From assembly GCF_958979055.1 (NCBI RefSeq), contig NC_084899.1:7494501-7558500 (forward strand): 64,000 nucleotides of DNA, written 5' to 3'. Below the pieces are notes generated by a model that saw nothing but the letters and a program-made list of their open reading frames with translations, did no database searches and was not told the origin of the DNA. Position 1 is the stretch's first letter, and each line of letters starts with the position of its first letter. Shown here piece by piece: positions 45,734 through 57,710 of this stretch. A program made the position numbers and the translations under genes. Source of the stretch: Alnus glutinosa (taxonomy: Eukaryota; Streptophyta; Magnoliopsida; Fagales; Betulaceae).

Positions 45734-47551
45734 ATGGCTGCAACAATGAACCTGACACTTCTTGTTGTAGCTCTGATTGCAGCAGCAACTGTGCTACCTA
45801 GAACACAAGCTGCCCAATATGTTGTAGGAGATACCACTGGTTGGAATCCTTCCGGCGGCGCCACCTTTTACACCTCCTGGGCTGCCAAGCATAACTTTTC
45901 AGTTGGTGATATTCTGGGTGAGCTAGCTCCTCTACACATACAGAAACCTATATTCCATCATTTTTCTATGGCCTCTCTATTTGCTGAATTATGTACGGAA
46001 AAATTATATTTAGCCCTAAAGTTTCCATACGATTTGGATTTAGTTCTTGAGTTTTCAATTTCAAGAATAAGGTCTTTAAATTTTGTCCAAATTTTAAATT
46101 GATCCCTCTATGGCTTTACTGTCAAAGTTAACGGTTTTTCATCTGTCACGTGTATTTCATTTCACACGTCAAGGTCCATGCCAGCACCCAAAATCAATGT
46201 CAACATCAAAGATAACAGATTTCCTCTAATAGTACTACAAATCTAGAACATTAGGATGACGAAGGAGATTGTTTTTTGTTTTTGGAGTTGGGTATTTTGT
46301 TTTTTGTTTTGTTTTGTTTTTTCTATGGATGACTTGTCGTTTAATGATATGGCAGTGATATTAGGTAATGATATAGATGCTAGCGTGTCAATTGAGATAC
46401 ATGTGACATATGGCACCATTAGATACAGACTATTCAATGGACAGTTTGCAAGGAAGAAAATAGAATAATTATCCTCAAAATACAGAGACAAACTCTGAGA
46501 AAAATATCAATATTCAATCATTTGTTTCAAAACGCCCACAAGCCGATCTAATATAGTTGAAAATTGCCAAAAATAGCAAAACCCTACAAACCTTAATAAA
46601 ACAAAATATAGAACAAAATAAGTTGGTTGCCAAAAATCTGAACCAAATCAGACTCAGAATCACCTCCTAAACAATAAACGAAAAGTTACCATAAAAGGAA
46701 AAAAAAAATCTAAAATTAGGGTTTTTAAAGGGAAAACAGTGGATTTTGGGCTCGAAACGAGGCGCACCGAGCATAGCTGGGTGGCCACGACGTGCGGGCC
46801 GAAAATAGCTTTCCGAATTGAGTCATATGCGCGAATCGGATACTCGTAGCCAAAGTTATGCCAAAAATATTGCAGCGCACTCGGAAATTGCCCCAATTAG
46901 GCTAGATCACGATTTATTGCCAATCTTGCGCTAATCTGCCTGCTCCAGGTAATCCAACGCCATCAATGTGCAATCTGACAACTCAGCATCTTCTGACTCG
47001 GATCCCCTTGCATCACTATATATATATATATATATGATTTTTCCCAATTATGTATAATATATGCATGGAAAACAAGCTGAACAGTCCAAAATTTTATTGG
47101 TTTTAACTTTACTTTGGAGTCTTCTAAATATAGTCTTTGATGCTTTTGCTATTCCAAAATCAATAGGAAATTTAATATATTTGGTGATAATTTTGCTATT
47201 TTTGCAGTCTTCAACTTCACCACTGGAGTACATGATCTTGCGACAGTTAGCCAAGTCGCTTTTAATGCCTGCAACACAAACACTACTATCACCCGTATAA
47301 CCACTGGACCAGCCAATTTCACCCTCAATTCCAACGTAAGCTACTACTTCATCTGTACCTTCCCACAGCACTGCTCCAAGGGACAAAAGTTAGCCATTAC
47401 TGTCAAGGCTTCCTCCGGCACTCTACCACCTCCAACCGGAGTTACATCAGCACCTCCGCCTCCACCGAGTGCTTCATCTGCCTCATCTCAAGCTTCTACT
47501 TTCCTTCTTATTCTCATGACCATTGCCTTACCTATCTTTTATCTATTTTAG
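45734..47551 (+). CDS. Phytocyanin (stellacyanin/uclacyanin-type blue copper protein), two exons
   Basis: Exons 45734-45917 and 47208-47551 join in phase 1 with GT-AG borders, giving 175 residues. The product has an N-terminal signal peptide (LLVVALIAAATVLP, cleavage near TQA) and the plastocyanin-like fold starting AQYVVGDTTGW. Copper ligands visible are His in WAAKHNFSVGD, Cys and His in YYFICTFPQHC, and an axial Gln in SKGQKLAITV, where plastocyanins have Met; this favours a stellacyanin-type site. The two structural Cys (FNACNTN and QHC) can form the conserved disulfide. A Pro/Ser-rich linker (PPPPPSASSASS) and a hydrophobic C-terminus (FLLILMTIALPIFYLF) suggest a GPI-anchored cell-surface protein. 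The intron is 1.29 kb and includes repeat-like DNA at about 46480-47000. No lesion is seen. Confidence 0.93.
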
Positions 47552-50057
47552 TTTCTTTTTTTCTTTTTTTTTTCTTGTCTATCTCATAGTTTTGTTTGTT
47601 TGTTTGTTTGTTTTTTTTTTTTTTTTTTAAGTGAGCTTATGTGGGTTTTGTCACTTCATATATACACAATTTCCATTTGATGATATTATTTGTGTATGAA
47701 TGAATCTTTTCGATATGTAATTAAATAACTTCTTAATACATGCAAGACGATTGACTCGTGTTTGATCGAAACTGTTTGACTTCGATCTAGAGGAAAAAAA
47801 AAAAAAAAAACCTTTTGCCTTAATTTAGAGCGTCGATCAGCAACTAAAGCCCTTTAGAATGCATTTGGCATTGCATTGGAAAATAGAATTTTAACCTATA
47901 AAAAAAATAAAAAAACGAAAGTCTTCTAAAAGTTTCATTTTCAAGCTTTCTCTAAAATCCAATTTTGAACATTTTTTAACTAAAAAAATTATTGTTATTA
48001 TTTTTTAACCAAATGAACCCTTAATCGTGGATCAGTAAAGCGGAAAATAATGATCTGAGACAAACTAAAATATCTTCCGAAATGTCATTAAATATCATCG
48101 ATACAAACTTAGAGCTTCCAAAGAGAAATTAATACTACATTATTTAACAACTTCTAACTAATCTATGTAAACTTGACGATATAGACCATTTACCCCGCAT
48201 CTTCATCCTAGTAAATACTTAACTCAACAATCTAACATACCTACTAATATGCAAAGAACCAAGATTTTTTACAAGTGGAAAAATAATTGGGTAAATCAAC
48301 GACTTAGTAATTAAATTATCACAAAACTTGATATGCAATGAGGCTCAATTGACAAAATATATCTCTTGAACTTTGGTAATTGAAGATGATAAGGGTTTTA
48401 CAAAATTACCAAGTTGCTTTTGTTATTATGCCCCTACGAAAAATTAGTTTATTTTGAAACAGTGTATGCATATCCCAAAGACAATTCGCATTAAAATGAA
48501 ATCATGATAATGGAAATCTTATACATAGTCATAACTTTCCTCTATATGGTCTGTTCGAGCATTTAACCCGTTCTCGATAAGGTTGGTGCTGTCGCGAGAG
48601 ATGTATAGTTTAACATCGGTGCCCCAATGAAGCACTCATATCATACATTACTAGTAGGTTGACTAGGTCTGACCCTGAGTGGTCCATGCTACTAATAATG
48701 TCCGTGTATAGTGACCACTAATAAACATTTGTTAAAAACATTAGGTTCGTAACATAATTACTTAATAAAAGTGCAATTTTAAATAAACATATCGTATGGT
48801 AAAACATTTATCCGTTCTGTTAGCATTTACTTACCTTCGTCAATCATTCTCAATCTCAGACATCCTAACTTCACTACACAACAAATCACATTCTAATATT
48901 AGGCGTATACAATACTGGAAACCTTAAGCTTACACATGGAATCCTACTGAAGTTATGTAAACTCGAATCTAACATTTAAAAACCCTAATTACAAGTTTCT
49001 GCCAATGTTGATTGTTCAATGGTCAAACGTTCGACACTCTCTAATATGTACAAAACCAAAACCCTGCCCTTCAACCTAATCGCAAACCTTTAAGACAATT
49101 GATTACAATCCTAGAAGATCCAACAATAATCATTCATCAAGTTATAAAGCGTTAAACACAAGCATACGTGACAAGTATCGATAAAAGAAATAAGTATTCT
49201 AACCCATATCTTGCAAATCTTAATTATTTGCTAATGATCCGAGAAAAGTGCATTAAAATGTAGTTTGATGTGTTTTTATATGGTTTCTTTATTAACAAAA
49301 AATCAAATTTTTAAATCGATAACTTTTATGCATAGGTATACTCTCTTTACTAGTATAATAAATATTAAATTTAGGCTCTATGCTTTGCTCCTTCGACTGA
49401 CTGTTCACATCGGATCTCAGGTTATCTATAGCACTCCCAAAGTTATTACTTTAACATCATGAAATTATAAAAAGTAGCTAAGCATATTAAAATACAGTAT
49501 ACAGAGTAAAAATTATGCTTAAAAACAAACTTAGAGATTGGGTTTAGCTTTTCACCACAATGGTAGAAGCTTCTTCAAAATTTGAGGACCAATCATCCAA
49601 TGCAACTCTGTAGCATCCCAAGTCCACTAGGGTTAGGTTTGTCAACTTCCTCTCTTAAAGGCACAAAGATTTATAAGACTTGCTAGAACAATTAACTAAA
49701 GGTATAGTAGTAATAAATGCATGAGAGAAATAGTTACATTTCAAATAAAAATTTAAATCACTTGTTGCTGAAACGCCAAGTCAGAAATTTAAATGTTTGG
49801 CAGAACCTCCTTCAATGGTTGTGCCCCATCATAACAATGGTATCAAACGCTTTCTTCTTAAACTTTTTAGGCCAAAACTATCTTCTCCACATACGTACCC
49901 TCATCTTATAAAACATTTCTCATCTCTTTTTGTTTTTCTTAATTGATATCTTTGGGGCAATATGTATGAGGGTTTTATGTCTTTCTACTTCTCATATTTC
50001 TCGCTTTCTACAAGTAGTGCCTTTTTCGATTTGGGAACTTCTCAAAGATAATAATTA
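47552..50057. other. Intergenic DNA between phytocyanin and MULE 2
   Basis: T-runs at about 47577 and 47612-47629 follow the gene. The segment 48530-48780 and the phrase TGTAGCATCCCAAGTCC at 49611 suggest old LTR sequence, but I could not define ends. No gene is supported. Confidence 0.5.
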
Positions 50058-51014
50058 GGGATAACTTCACAAAAGGGTACCCAACTATACCGCTTTTTCA
50101 CTTAAGGGTACCAATGTAGCAAAACGTTCAATCGAGTGTATGAAGTTATCAAAACCGTTCAATGTAGGGTATTCCTTCACCCTCCGTTCTAAATCGATGA
50201 CGGAGGCCAAAACACGTGCGTTTCACGTGATATTTTAGCCTCGAACTACCACTTTTGCTCCTCATCTAAACGTTCGGATTTTTTAAACTTAAGAATAATC
50301 GGCCGAAAAAATTTCACAACTTGAAGCAACTACTCCCTCGAACACAACTCACCCACTTCCTTCTTGCGACTCAGAACCCTAATCTGGTGCATTTCGTTCT
50401 AAATCGATTCGGCTTTCGGCTGTATACAGAAGTGAAATACACAAAGGGTTGAGAAAGGTAACCCTAAACCCTAACTTATATTTTAGTTTATTTATGTAAC
50501 TGTAATCTGTCAAAGTTTACTATTTTGTTAATGGGTTAGTGAAATCCGGTTCAGTTATGTGATTTTTGTATGTTAATAATAACATCATGTTTGTAGTTGA
50601 GGGGGTTTTCACATCTAGTTGATTTTGTTTGGGTACCATGTTTAGCGCTACTGTCAACATCTGGTTGTGTTTTTATGTTAGTGAAAAAGGTATATTTTTT
50701 ACGTTTTATGGTCCCTCATGTTGTGAGTATCTTGTTTGGGGTGTGTTGTGATTGGTGCTGGGTCGGTAAGACTGTGCAATGTGCTGCTTTGAATTTTGTA
50801 TACTCTTGTGGTCCCGTGGGTCTTTTTGATGACTGTACAATGTGCTGGTTTGTTTTTGTCTGTGATGAAGTGGTCCCAATGACTTTATCTAGTGACTGCA
50901 ATATTGTAGTGTCTTATTCGTTTCTTTTTGTCTGCTCATTGAATTTTCAAACTTGTTCATTTTTAGTTTTTTTTTGGTCAATTTGTAGGACACATAATGT
51001 TTAATGAATGTCTT

Positions 51015-54000
51015 ATGTTTGAGGTGCACCACGGAGGTCGGTTTAATAGGGAAAATGGGGTAGCCTATGTTGGTGGGGATGTAACAAATTACCCTGACCT
51101 GTATGACAAAGATGAGCTGTCTTTTTTTGAGGTGGAGACTGTAGTTAAGTGATATGGGTATAGTCCCGGTGATCTAATTTATTACAGAATACCTAACAAG
51201 AGTCTAGATGAAGGGCTACGGCTTCTGTCTTCTGACCATGATGTCATTGAAATAGTGGGGCACCACAATGGTCATGGAGTAGCAGAGTTATATGTGGTTG
51301 GGTTTATTTTGTATGATGTACCTGTAGATTTACCTAGAGGAGAGGAAAGTGTTGATGAGGAATATGAAGAAGAATATGAGAGAAATACTGTATATAGGAG
51401 AGATCCATTTTGGAATGAGATTCTAAGTGATGACTTGGACGCCTTAGAAGTAAATGCTGATACGGGGTATGGAGAGGCAGGAGCTTCTGTCGAAGGAGAA
51501 GATATAGGAGTAGATCAAGAGTTTGTAGGAGAACCATCACACGTAGTAGAAGAAGATTTGGAAGCAGAAGTAGCAGTAGCTTTAGCTGCAGCTGAAGATG
51601 AGTTTGCACAAGGTGTGGGTAAGGGTAAGGGTGTGGTTGAGGGTGAGGATGAGCCTGTTTCCGATGTGTCTCGGAGTGGTATATTGATCACTCCCGATAA
51701 TACTAGTGGAGATGATGAGCCGGATTCTTCAAAAAGGCCGTGTGTCACCAAGAGGGTGCCATTTTCAAAATCTGATTTTGAGAAGCCGACTCTGCATAAA
51801 GGTAATACTTTTGATAGTGTGTATGATTTCAGAAAAGCTATTAAACAGGCCAATATATTGAAGGGGAAGGACTTAGTTTACCAAAAGAATTCTAAATCAA
51901 AAGTAATTGCAGTGTGTAGAGAGAAGAATTGTAAATATAGGGTTTATGGAAGACAGTTGAAGGGTGAGGCCACATTCATGTTGATTTCACTTAGGCCCAA
52001 ACATACATGTGCTCGGAAATACAAGAATCATTTGATTACTTCCAAGTGGATTGCTGAGTGGTGCTTGGACAGTTTTAGAGATCAACCGAACATGCCTATA
52101 GAAGTCCTGAAGAAGAAGGTGAAGAAGAAATGGAATGTTGAAATCCATCCTAGTACCCTATATAGGGCTAGGAAGAGGGCACAAGAGGTGATTTATGGGA
52201 AGTTGGGTGAGCAGTACCATCGTCTATGGGACTGTTGCACGACAATCAGAAGCACAAATGTGGGGAGTTGTGTTATTTTGATGGTTGAGAGACCTATGCC
52301 TGAAATGCCATGTAGATTCCAAAGGATGTACATATCCTTGGCAGCAATGAAAAATGGCTTCAAGGATTGGTGTAGGCCTGTGATAGGCCTTGATGCGTGT
52401 TTCTTGAAGGGGGTTTACAAGGGGCAGTTAATGGCAGCTATTGGAAGGGATGCCAATAATAACATGTATCCAATATCCATGGCAGTTGTAGAGGCAGAGA
52501 CCAAGGATAGTTGGTCATGGTTTCTTGAGGCACTATTGGCTGATCTTGGCCCCAGTGGTGTACGTAGATGGACTTTTATTTCAGATAGACAAAAGGTATC
52601 TTTCCACTTATGCTTTTTATGTTGGACATTTCATTCCAGATTATGTGGTATTTTTCTATGTGTTTGACTTGCTTTTCATGTGTGTAGGGTCTTGTACCAA
52701 GTCTTATGGAGGTGTGCCCTAACGCTGAGCATCGGATATGTGTGCGGCACTTGTACGCCAATTTTCGGAACGACGGTCACCGAGGGGGTGTTACTAAAGG
52801 ACTTGCTGTGGAGAGCTGCTGCATCTTACACACAGAATGAGTTCTATGCTGTAATGGAAGAGCTTAAGGGCCTTAATTTGCCAGCCTATGAGTACCTTTC
52901 GAAGGTTGACCCTGCAACTTGGTGTAGGGGATGGTTCAACACATATGCAAAGTGTGACCTCTTACACAACAATTTGGCCGAGTGCTTCAATTCTTGGATC
53001 ACCAAGTTCAGAGATAAGACCATACTGGTAATGTTGGAAGGCATTAGGACAAGTTTGATGAGAAGGTACCAGCGGAAAAGGGAAATTATAGCTGCGATGG
53101 AAGGCAATGTTGGGCCAAAAATTAAGGAGAAGTTGGAGATAGAAGAAGATGAGGCCGGACATTGTACACCAACATTTGCTGGTGATGGTTTATTTGAGGT
53201 CGAGTGCAGGGGTAGAAGGTATGCTGTGAATTTACCTGCCAAGACATATGGGTGCAGAAAGTGGGATGTTTCTGGTATCCCATGTGCTCATGCCATCTCA
53301 TCAATATGGCACAGTGGAGGCAACCCTGAGGATTATCTGAGCCCATACTTTGGCAAGGAGATGTACCTAAAGGCATACACACCCATTATCTACCCTGTAC
53401 CCAGTGAGGAGCAGTGGACTAGGACAAATCAACCCATCATTGAACCACCTAAGGCAAGGGCATCTTCGGGAAGACCTAAAAAACTGAGGAACAGAGGGGC
53501 TGATGAGACCTTAAATCCCTACACAGTTAGAAAGGGTGGTACGAAGAACTAATGTAGGATGTGCAAAAAATATGGTCACAATACTAGAACATGCACTGCG
53601 AGGATGCGACATGATGAAAGACAAGAACGTAGGCGGAATTTCTATAGAAAACATGCAGCAGATCTTGACTACAATCTTGACAGGGTAAGTGTTTCCTGTG
53701 TTATATTTATGATTGCAAACTTGTATGTTATTCAATGTTGTTTACTAACTAGTTTATTTGATTTTGTTTGTAGTTGGATGGTTCATCCAGTGCCCCATCT
53801 GTGGCCCAATCTACTGCATCAATGCCAAGTGCCCCATCCAGTGCCACATCCAGCGCCCCATGTGTTGGTAATCCTACTCACCCAACAGGAAGTAGGGGGC
53901 AAAAGAGGAGAAGAGAAGATGGTTCAAGCAGTGCGTCTGGACAAGGTCAGGGAAGGGGTGCAAGCAATGCATCTACACAAAGTCGAGGTCAAAGGAGCAC

Positions 54001-54528
54001 AAGAGGAAGGGGTGCAAGCAATGAAGGGGAAGGACAAGGTCAGGGTGAAGGCATTGCAACTGCACAAGGTAGAGGGTAAAATACGACAACAGGAAAGGGT
54101 GAAAGCAGTACAACTACTGCACAAGGTCGAGGTCAAAGGAGCACAAGAGGAAGAGGTGCAAGCAGTCAGGGTGAAGGCATTGCTACTGCACAAGGTAGGG
54201 GGCAAAAGAGCAATCTCGGTTGGCCACCAGGACAAGAATATCTGGCAGGTTGAGAACTTCTGTTTTACAAACAGGAATGCACAAGAGCAAAGGAAAACTC
54301 CTTGTCGATCTCACTGGAAACCCTGCTGGACCATCGAAAGTTCCAGGGGGTGGACCAGCATGCTCATGGGGTCCTCCCAGAAGTGCAGCTGGTATCACTT
54401 TTAGAGTTGCTCCCCCTGATTTCGACATGCACAATTTGGTTGCTGCATCCACTGTCATTCCTCAACCAGAAGTACAAGGAGTTGCAAAGAAGAATGACAA
54501 AGGGAAGAAAAAGATGTGGAGAGTTTGA
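51015..54528 (+). pseudogene. MuDR-type transposase of MULE 2, inactivated
   Basis: From ATG 51015 the order is: PB1-like N-terminus (FEVHHGGRFNRENG), acidic region, MuDR DNA-binding segment (FDSVYDFRKAIKQANIL), catalytic domain with VIGLDACFLKG and FISDRQK (first and second Asp), the Glu region NNLAECFNSW, SWIM finger (YGCRKWDVSGIPCAHA), zinc knuckle (CRMCKKYGHNTRTC) and a basic Gly/Gln-rich tail. Introns: 52596-52687 and 53685-53774, both GT-AG. Lesions: TGA 51150-51152, a 1-nt frameshift in the G-run 52784-52788, TAA 53550-53552 just before the knuckle, and TAA 54077-54079 plus a further frame change in the tail. The order and splice sites match MULE 1, so the two genes are homologous. Confidence 0.9.
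53930..54205 (+). repeat. Minisatellite in the tail of the MULE 2 transposase
   Basis: Imperfect tandem units contain ACAAGGTCGAGGTCAAAGGA, GGAAGGGGTGCAAGCAAT and GGTCAGGGTGAAGGCATT in repeating order. They encode Gly/Gln/Ser/Arg-rich segments such as QGQGRGASN and TAQGRG. Confidence 0.75.
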
Positions 54529-55287
54529 ACATGGTTTATTATTATGTTGACATATGTTAAAGTGTGATGATAGTTATGTTATGTTATGTTAAAGTTTGAT
54601 GAACAAGTTTGCTAGTTATGTTATGTTAAAGTGTGATGAACATGGTTTATTATCAATAATGAAGTTAAAGTGTGATGATTTATGTTAAAGTAATTGGTTA
54701 TGCAGATTATGGTATGGAAGTATTTGGTTGTGCAGGATTGTGGTAAAATTTGGAACAAAATTTGGTACCAAGTATTTACTGCATAACTTGGTACCAAATT
54801 TGGTTATGTTGCCCACTTGCAACCATTGTTGTAAATTGATTAGGCAGGTTATGATATCAAGTGGATTTGTGCAGGTTATGGTATCATTGTGGTGGATTTA
54901 CTGTCTATTTTGTAAATTTGGTACCAAATTTGCAACAAAGTTTGGTACTTATTTACTGCCCTTTTGCAGATTTGGTACCAAAATTTGGTACAAAAGGAAA
55001 AGAGAAGTGCATAATGTTAATGCTCAAGCATATGAGGATTGTGGTCAAATTTGGTACCAAAGTTGTGGCCAAAGATGCTACAAAATTTGGTACCATATTT
55101 GCTTATGCCCATTTGCTGCCCACTTGCAACCATTGCTCATAATTGAATTGTGCATAATGAATTACCATACCAAGCACCATACAATGTCAACAACATCAAT
55201 ATTAACAATAACATTACAAAATACTACAACTACAACATTAGCATCTGATCAACAACAAAATTGATCAATTGATCATCCTACAATTGA
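54529..55287. repeat. Spacer between the convergent MULE 2 genes, palindrome-rich
   Basis: At 54550-54690 the phrase GTTATGTTAAAGTGTGATGA is repeated several times. From 54740 to 55100 there are at least seven copies of a self-complementary TTTGGTACCAAA-type core (54761, 54787, 54916, 54971, 55049, 55085, plus partial copies). A larger block with TTGCCCACTTGCAACCATTG-type wording recurs at about 54730-54830 and 55035-55137, a spacing near 305 bp. No ORF is supported. Confidence 0.75.
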
Positions 55288-55984
55288 TCAATTGTTTGAC
55301 TGCAACATCATTCTTAATGGAAGAAACTCTCTGCTGTACGAAGGATATACCAGCAACCACATCAACATCACCCATGAACAGATCAATGCAATTTGGTACT
55401 TCCTCTCTACTGACCGAAACTTATCCTTTTGTCTCTGTAGTTTGAACTTGTATTTCTCAACTTCAGCCCTGCATTTCTCAACTTCAGCTCTGCATTTCTC
55501 AACTTCATTCTTGTATTTTCCAACTTCATCCAACCTATTTATTCGACTCAGTTCATGTTCGGCCTTCAGTGCCTTCAGATTCTCGTGCCAATCTCTCAAT
55601 CTCGACACAACTCTCTGACCGTAGACACAGATTTCAAGATCACGCCATTTAAAATAATCACATCTCACCTCTGGTTTCTGAATAATCGGAAATAAAATCA
55701 AATCAACCCATTTCACGGTAAGTCAGAGATAGAACCCTAAAGGAAAAAATTTGGAGAAAATTAAAAGGAAAAACTTTGGGGAAAATCAAAAGGAAAAACT
55801 TTGGGGAAAACGAAAAGGAAAAACTTTGGGGAAAATCTCTTACATTGTAATCTACACATGAAAAAAACCTCCTACCAAAATTACTTAGGGTGAACGACGT
55901 CCAAGATGATGATGTCTTTCCACATTTGCATACTGGACCGTTTGATCTGGACTCTGTCGACTCACTGTCGGACATAGGCTCCAT
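55288..55984 (-). CDS. GRF zinc-finger, coiled-coil, C-terminal membrane-segment protein of MULE 2
   Basis: Exons 55984-55844 and 55677-55288 join in phase 0 with GT-AG borders to give 176 residues with no lesion. A further intron in the leader is likely (donor near 56088, acceptor at 56003), which places the start at the ATG of MEPMSDSEST. The GRF finger uses C19 and C21 (CKC), C43 (LSNFGRRFFSC) and C53, followed by DYFKWRDL. The intron falls at the same point in the finger as in the MULE 1 gene. A Lys/Glu heptad region (VEKCRAEVEKCRAEVEKYK) follows, then a hydrophobic segment at about 141-158 (IALICSWVMLMWLLVY) and a 17-residue tail. The layout suggests a tail-anchored membrane protein with a DNA-binding head. 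The function is inferred. Confidence 0.85.
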
Positions 55985-56239
55985 TTCACCCCGGCGCCGT
56001 AACTGCACAAATGGCCAAGAATAAAAACCCGTCTCCTTCATGAACGAAAATAGGAGTGAAGTTTAGGAGGATAATGGCCAATAATAAAAACTCACCTTTT
56101 CACGATGTTGTTGGACGAAAATGTTTGAGAGCCCGATCTCTCTAGTTCGGCTACTGTGTTGCGTTGGGAGGGAAGAAGAGTGTGTTTTGAGTTCGAGTAT
56201 AACGGGTCTTTTTGATTGGGCAACTACTTGAGGTAATCC

Positions 56240-56262
56240 TCTCTCTCTCTCTCTCTCTCTCT
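56240..56262 (+). repeat. (CT)n microsatellite
   Basis: A pure CT run of about 11 repeats, followed by pyrimidine-rich DNA, resembling a gene leader but with no coding region attached. Confidence 0.8.
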
Positions 56263-56542
56263 TTCTCCCTCAAATCTTGCTTTCTTTTCCTATTGGGGTT
56301 CAAATTTCAGTGTTCGTTGATAATGATGAATTGGTAAGCTTTCTTTGAATGCCCATTCGAAGATTTAAGTCAAAATTGTGGCGAATTGTAGAAATTTCAG
56401 AGGTTTTGGGGAAACATGTGTTCAGAAGTTTAGGGCTAGAGGACGAAGGAAGAAGACAACTCAAGTCTCCTACCAAAACGATGCGTCTAACTTAAGTAGA
56501 ATCTTTGCGTTTTAATAAGAGACAAACGTTGTGTTTTAACTC

Positions 56543-56555
56543 AAGTTATAAACCC

Positions 56556-56602
<47 letters not shown>

Positions 56603-56614
56603 AAAGTTATAAAC
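56543..56614. repeat. A43 tract between 11-bp direct repeats
   Basis: AAGTTATAAAC occurs at 56543-56553 and 56604-56614, flanking a run of 43 A at 56558-56600. This could be a very short LINE-type insertion (target duplication plus poly(A)) or a simple slippage product. Confidence 0.5.
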
Positions 56615-57700
56615 GCTGGTGCGGCTGGTTGTAGTGGCCGAAAACGTTTGAGTTAAGAGCGAAGTGCACATGCATGAATTTTTCTTTTTGCTTTTTTCTA
56701 ACTCTTGACACATACTTCGATTTGTCAAATTGAGGTATATATTTAAAAGTTAAAACCTTGATGTGTGAAACACTAAAACTTAATGCTATTTGGGTATTTA
56801 CAATTTGTCAAATTATCTTTCTTTAGATAAATAAGAAGCCTTTCAACAATTCAACAATTTGTGATTTTGAATTTTTTCTTACATAATTTCTTCTTAATTA
56901 CTTCAATGCCTTAAACAATTCAAATTAATTGCTCAGTTTTTTTTTTTTTTTTTTTTAATAGAACCTGAGAAGTGAGAGGTATGTAATCAAACTTTTACTT
57001 TAATTAAGCTTTTATATTTAAATTGCTCTTTTTTAAATTAATTGTTTATGAATATATATAATTTTTGTTATATGTTTTAATTATATGAAGTATATAATTA
57101 TAGTTACCTAACATTTTAGAGAACATCAATGATTCTATTGAGTTCCAATTAAATTATAAATTAAGACACTAGGCATGAGAATATAAACTGTTAGTTGAGA
57201 GCAGATAGTTGTTTTTTTTCTTCTCTCATTGCAAACATATATTATCTCTATGATTAAACTGTTAATTTGCGCTTGTCATAATTAAAGTCTATAATTATTT
57301 CTCATATCCATAGAATGCTTCTTTGACAACACTAAAATTTCTCAACAATTATTGTGGTGTTTGAAAAATTTCACCGCTTGCAACAATTTGAAAATCTTTT
57401 ATATCTTTGCAGCTTTGTTTCTGTTGTATATCTCCTAGTTGGAGTGTACTGTCTTGTTTCTTGGGCTATTGGTCTATCAAAACGTGTTGTATGTTTCAAT
57501 TTCTTCATGTACTAACTTCTCTACTCCAGGTACATGCATTATGGCTTGCACTAATGACATTCCTTGGACATGTTTTTTATGGCTTGCATTATGGCTTGCA
57601 AATGTTTCTTATGATAATCTCATTGATATTTTCTGTCTGTTGGTCTGTATGAAATTCCTTGGACATATCTCTGAATGTAGCATACATGTGTCTGTCTACA
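56615..57700. other. AT-rich DNA, no gene seen
   Basis: AT-rich, with a T-run at 56939-56956. A small duplication around TATGGCTTGCA occurs at 57540-57600. No supported feature. Confidence 0.5.
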
Positions 57701-57710
57701 TTTTTTAGTG

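Larger units (their letters stand above)
50058..56230. mobile_element. MULE 2: Mutator-like element, right end unresolved
   Basis: A MULE-like left terminus, GGGATAACTTCACAAAAGGG, starts at 50058. It is followed by about 0.95 kb of leader, a MuDR-type transposase (plus), a repeat-rich spacer and a convergent GRF gene (minus). I searched by eye to about 57,000 for an inverted copy of the left end and found none, so the right end (given as just after the GRF leader) and the target duplication are uncertain. It is clearly diverged from MULE 1 but has the same gene plan. Confidence 0.75.

Noticed and set aside
46480..47000. LTR-like insertion in the phytocyanin intron
   Set aside because: The wording looks repeat-derived, but I found no TG/CA ends or target duplication.
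49611..49640. LTR start at TGTAGCATCCCAAG
   Set aside because: No matching end, primer site or second copy was found.
50597..51004. 135-codon Cys/Phe/Val-rich ORF left of the MULE 2 transposase
   Set aside because: T-rich leader or intron-like DNA; no domain and no counterpart in MULE 1.
51334..51609. Leu-rich minus-strand ORF
   Set aside because: Shadow of the Glu-rich region of the MULE 2 transposase.
53924..54235. Cys/Ser/Thr-rich minus-strand ORF
   Set aside because: Shadow of the minisatellite in the transposase tail.
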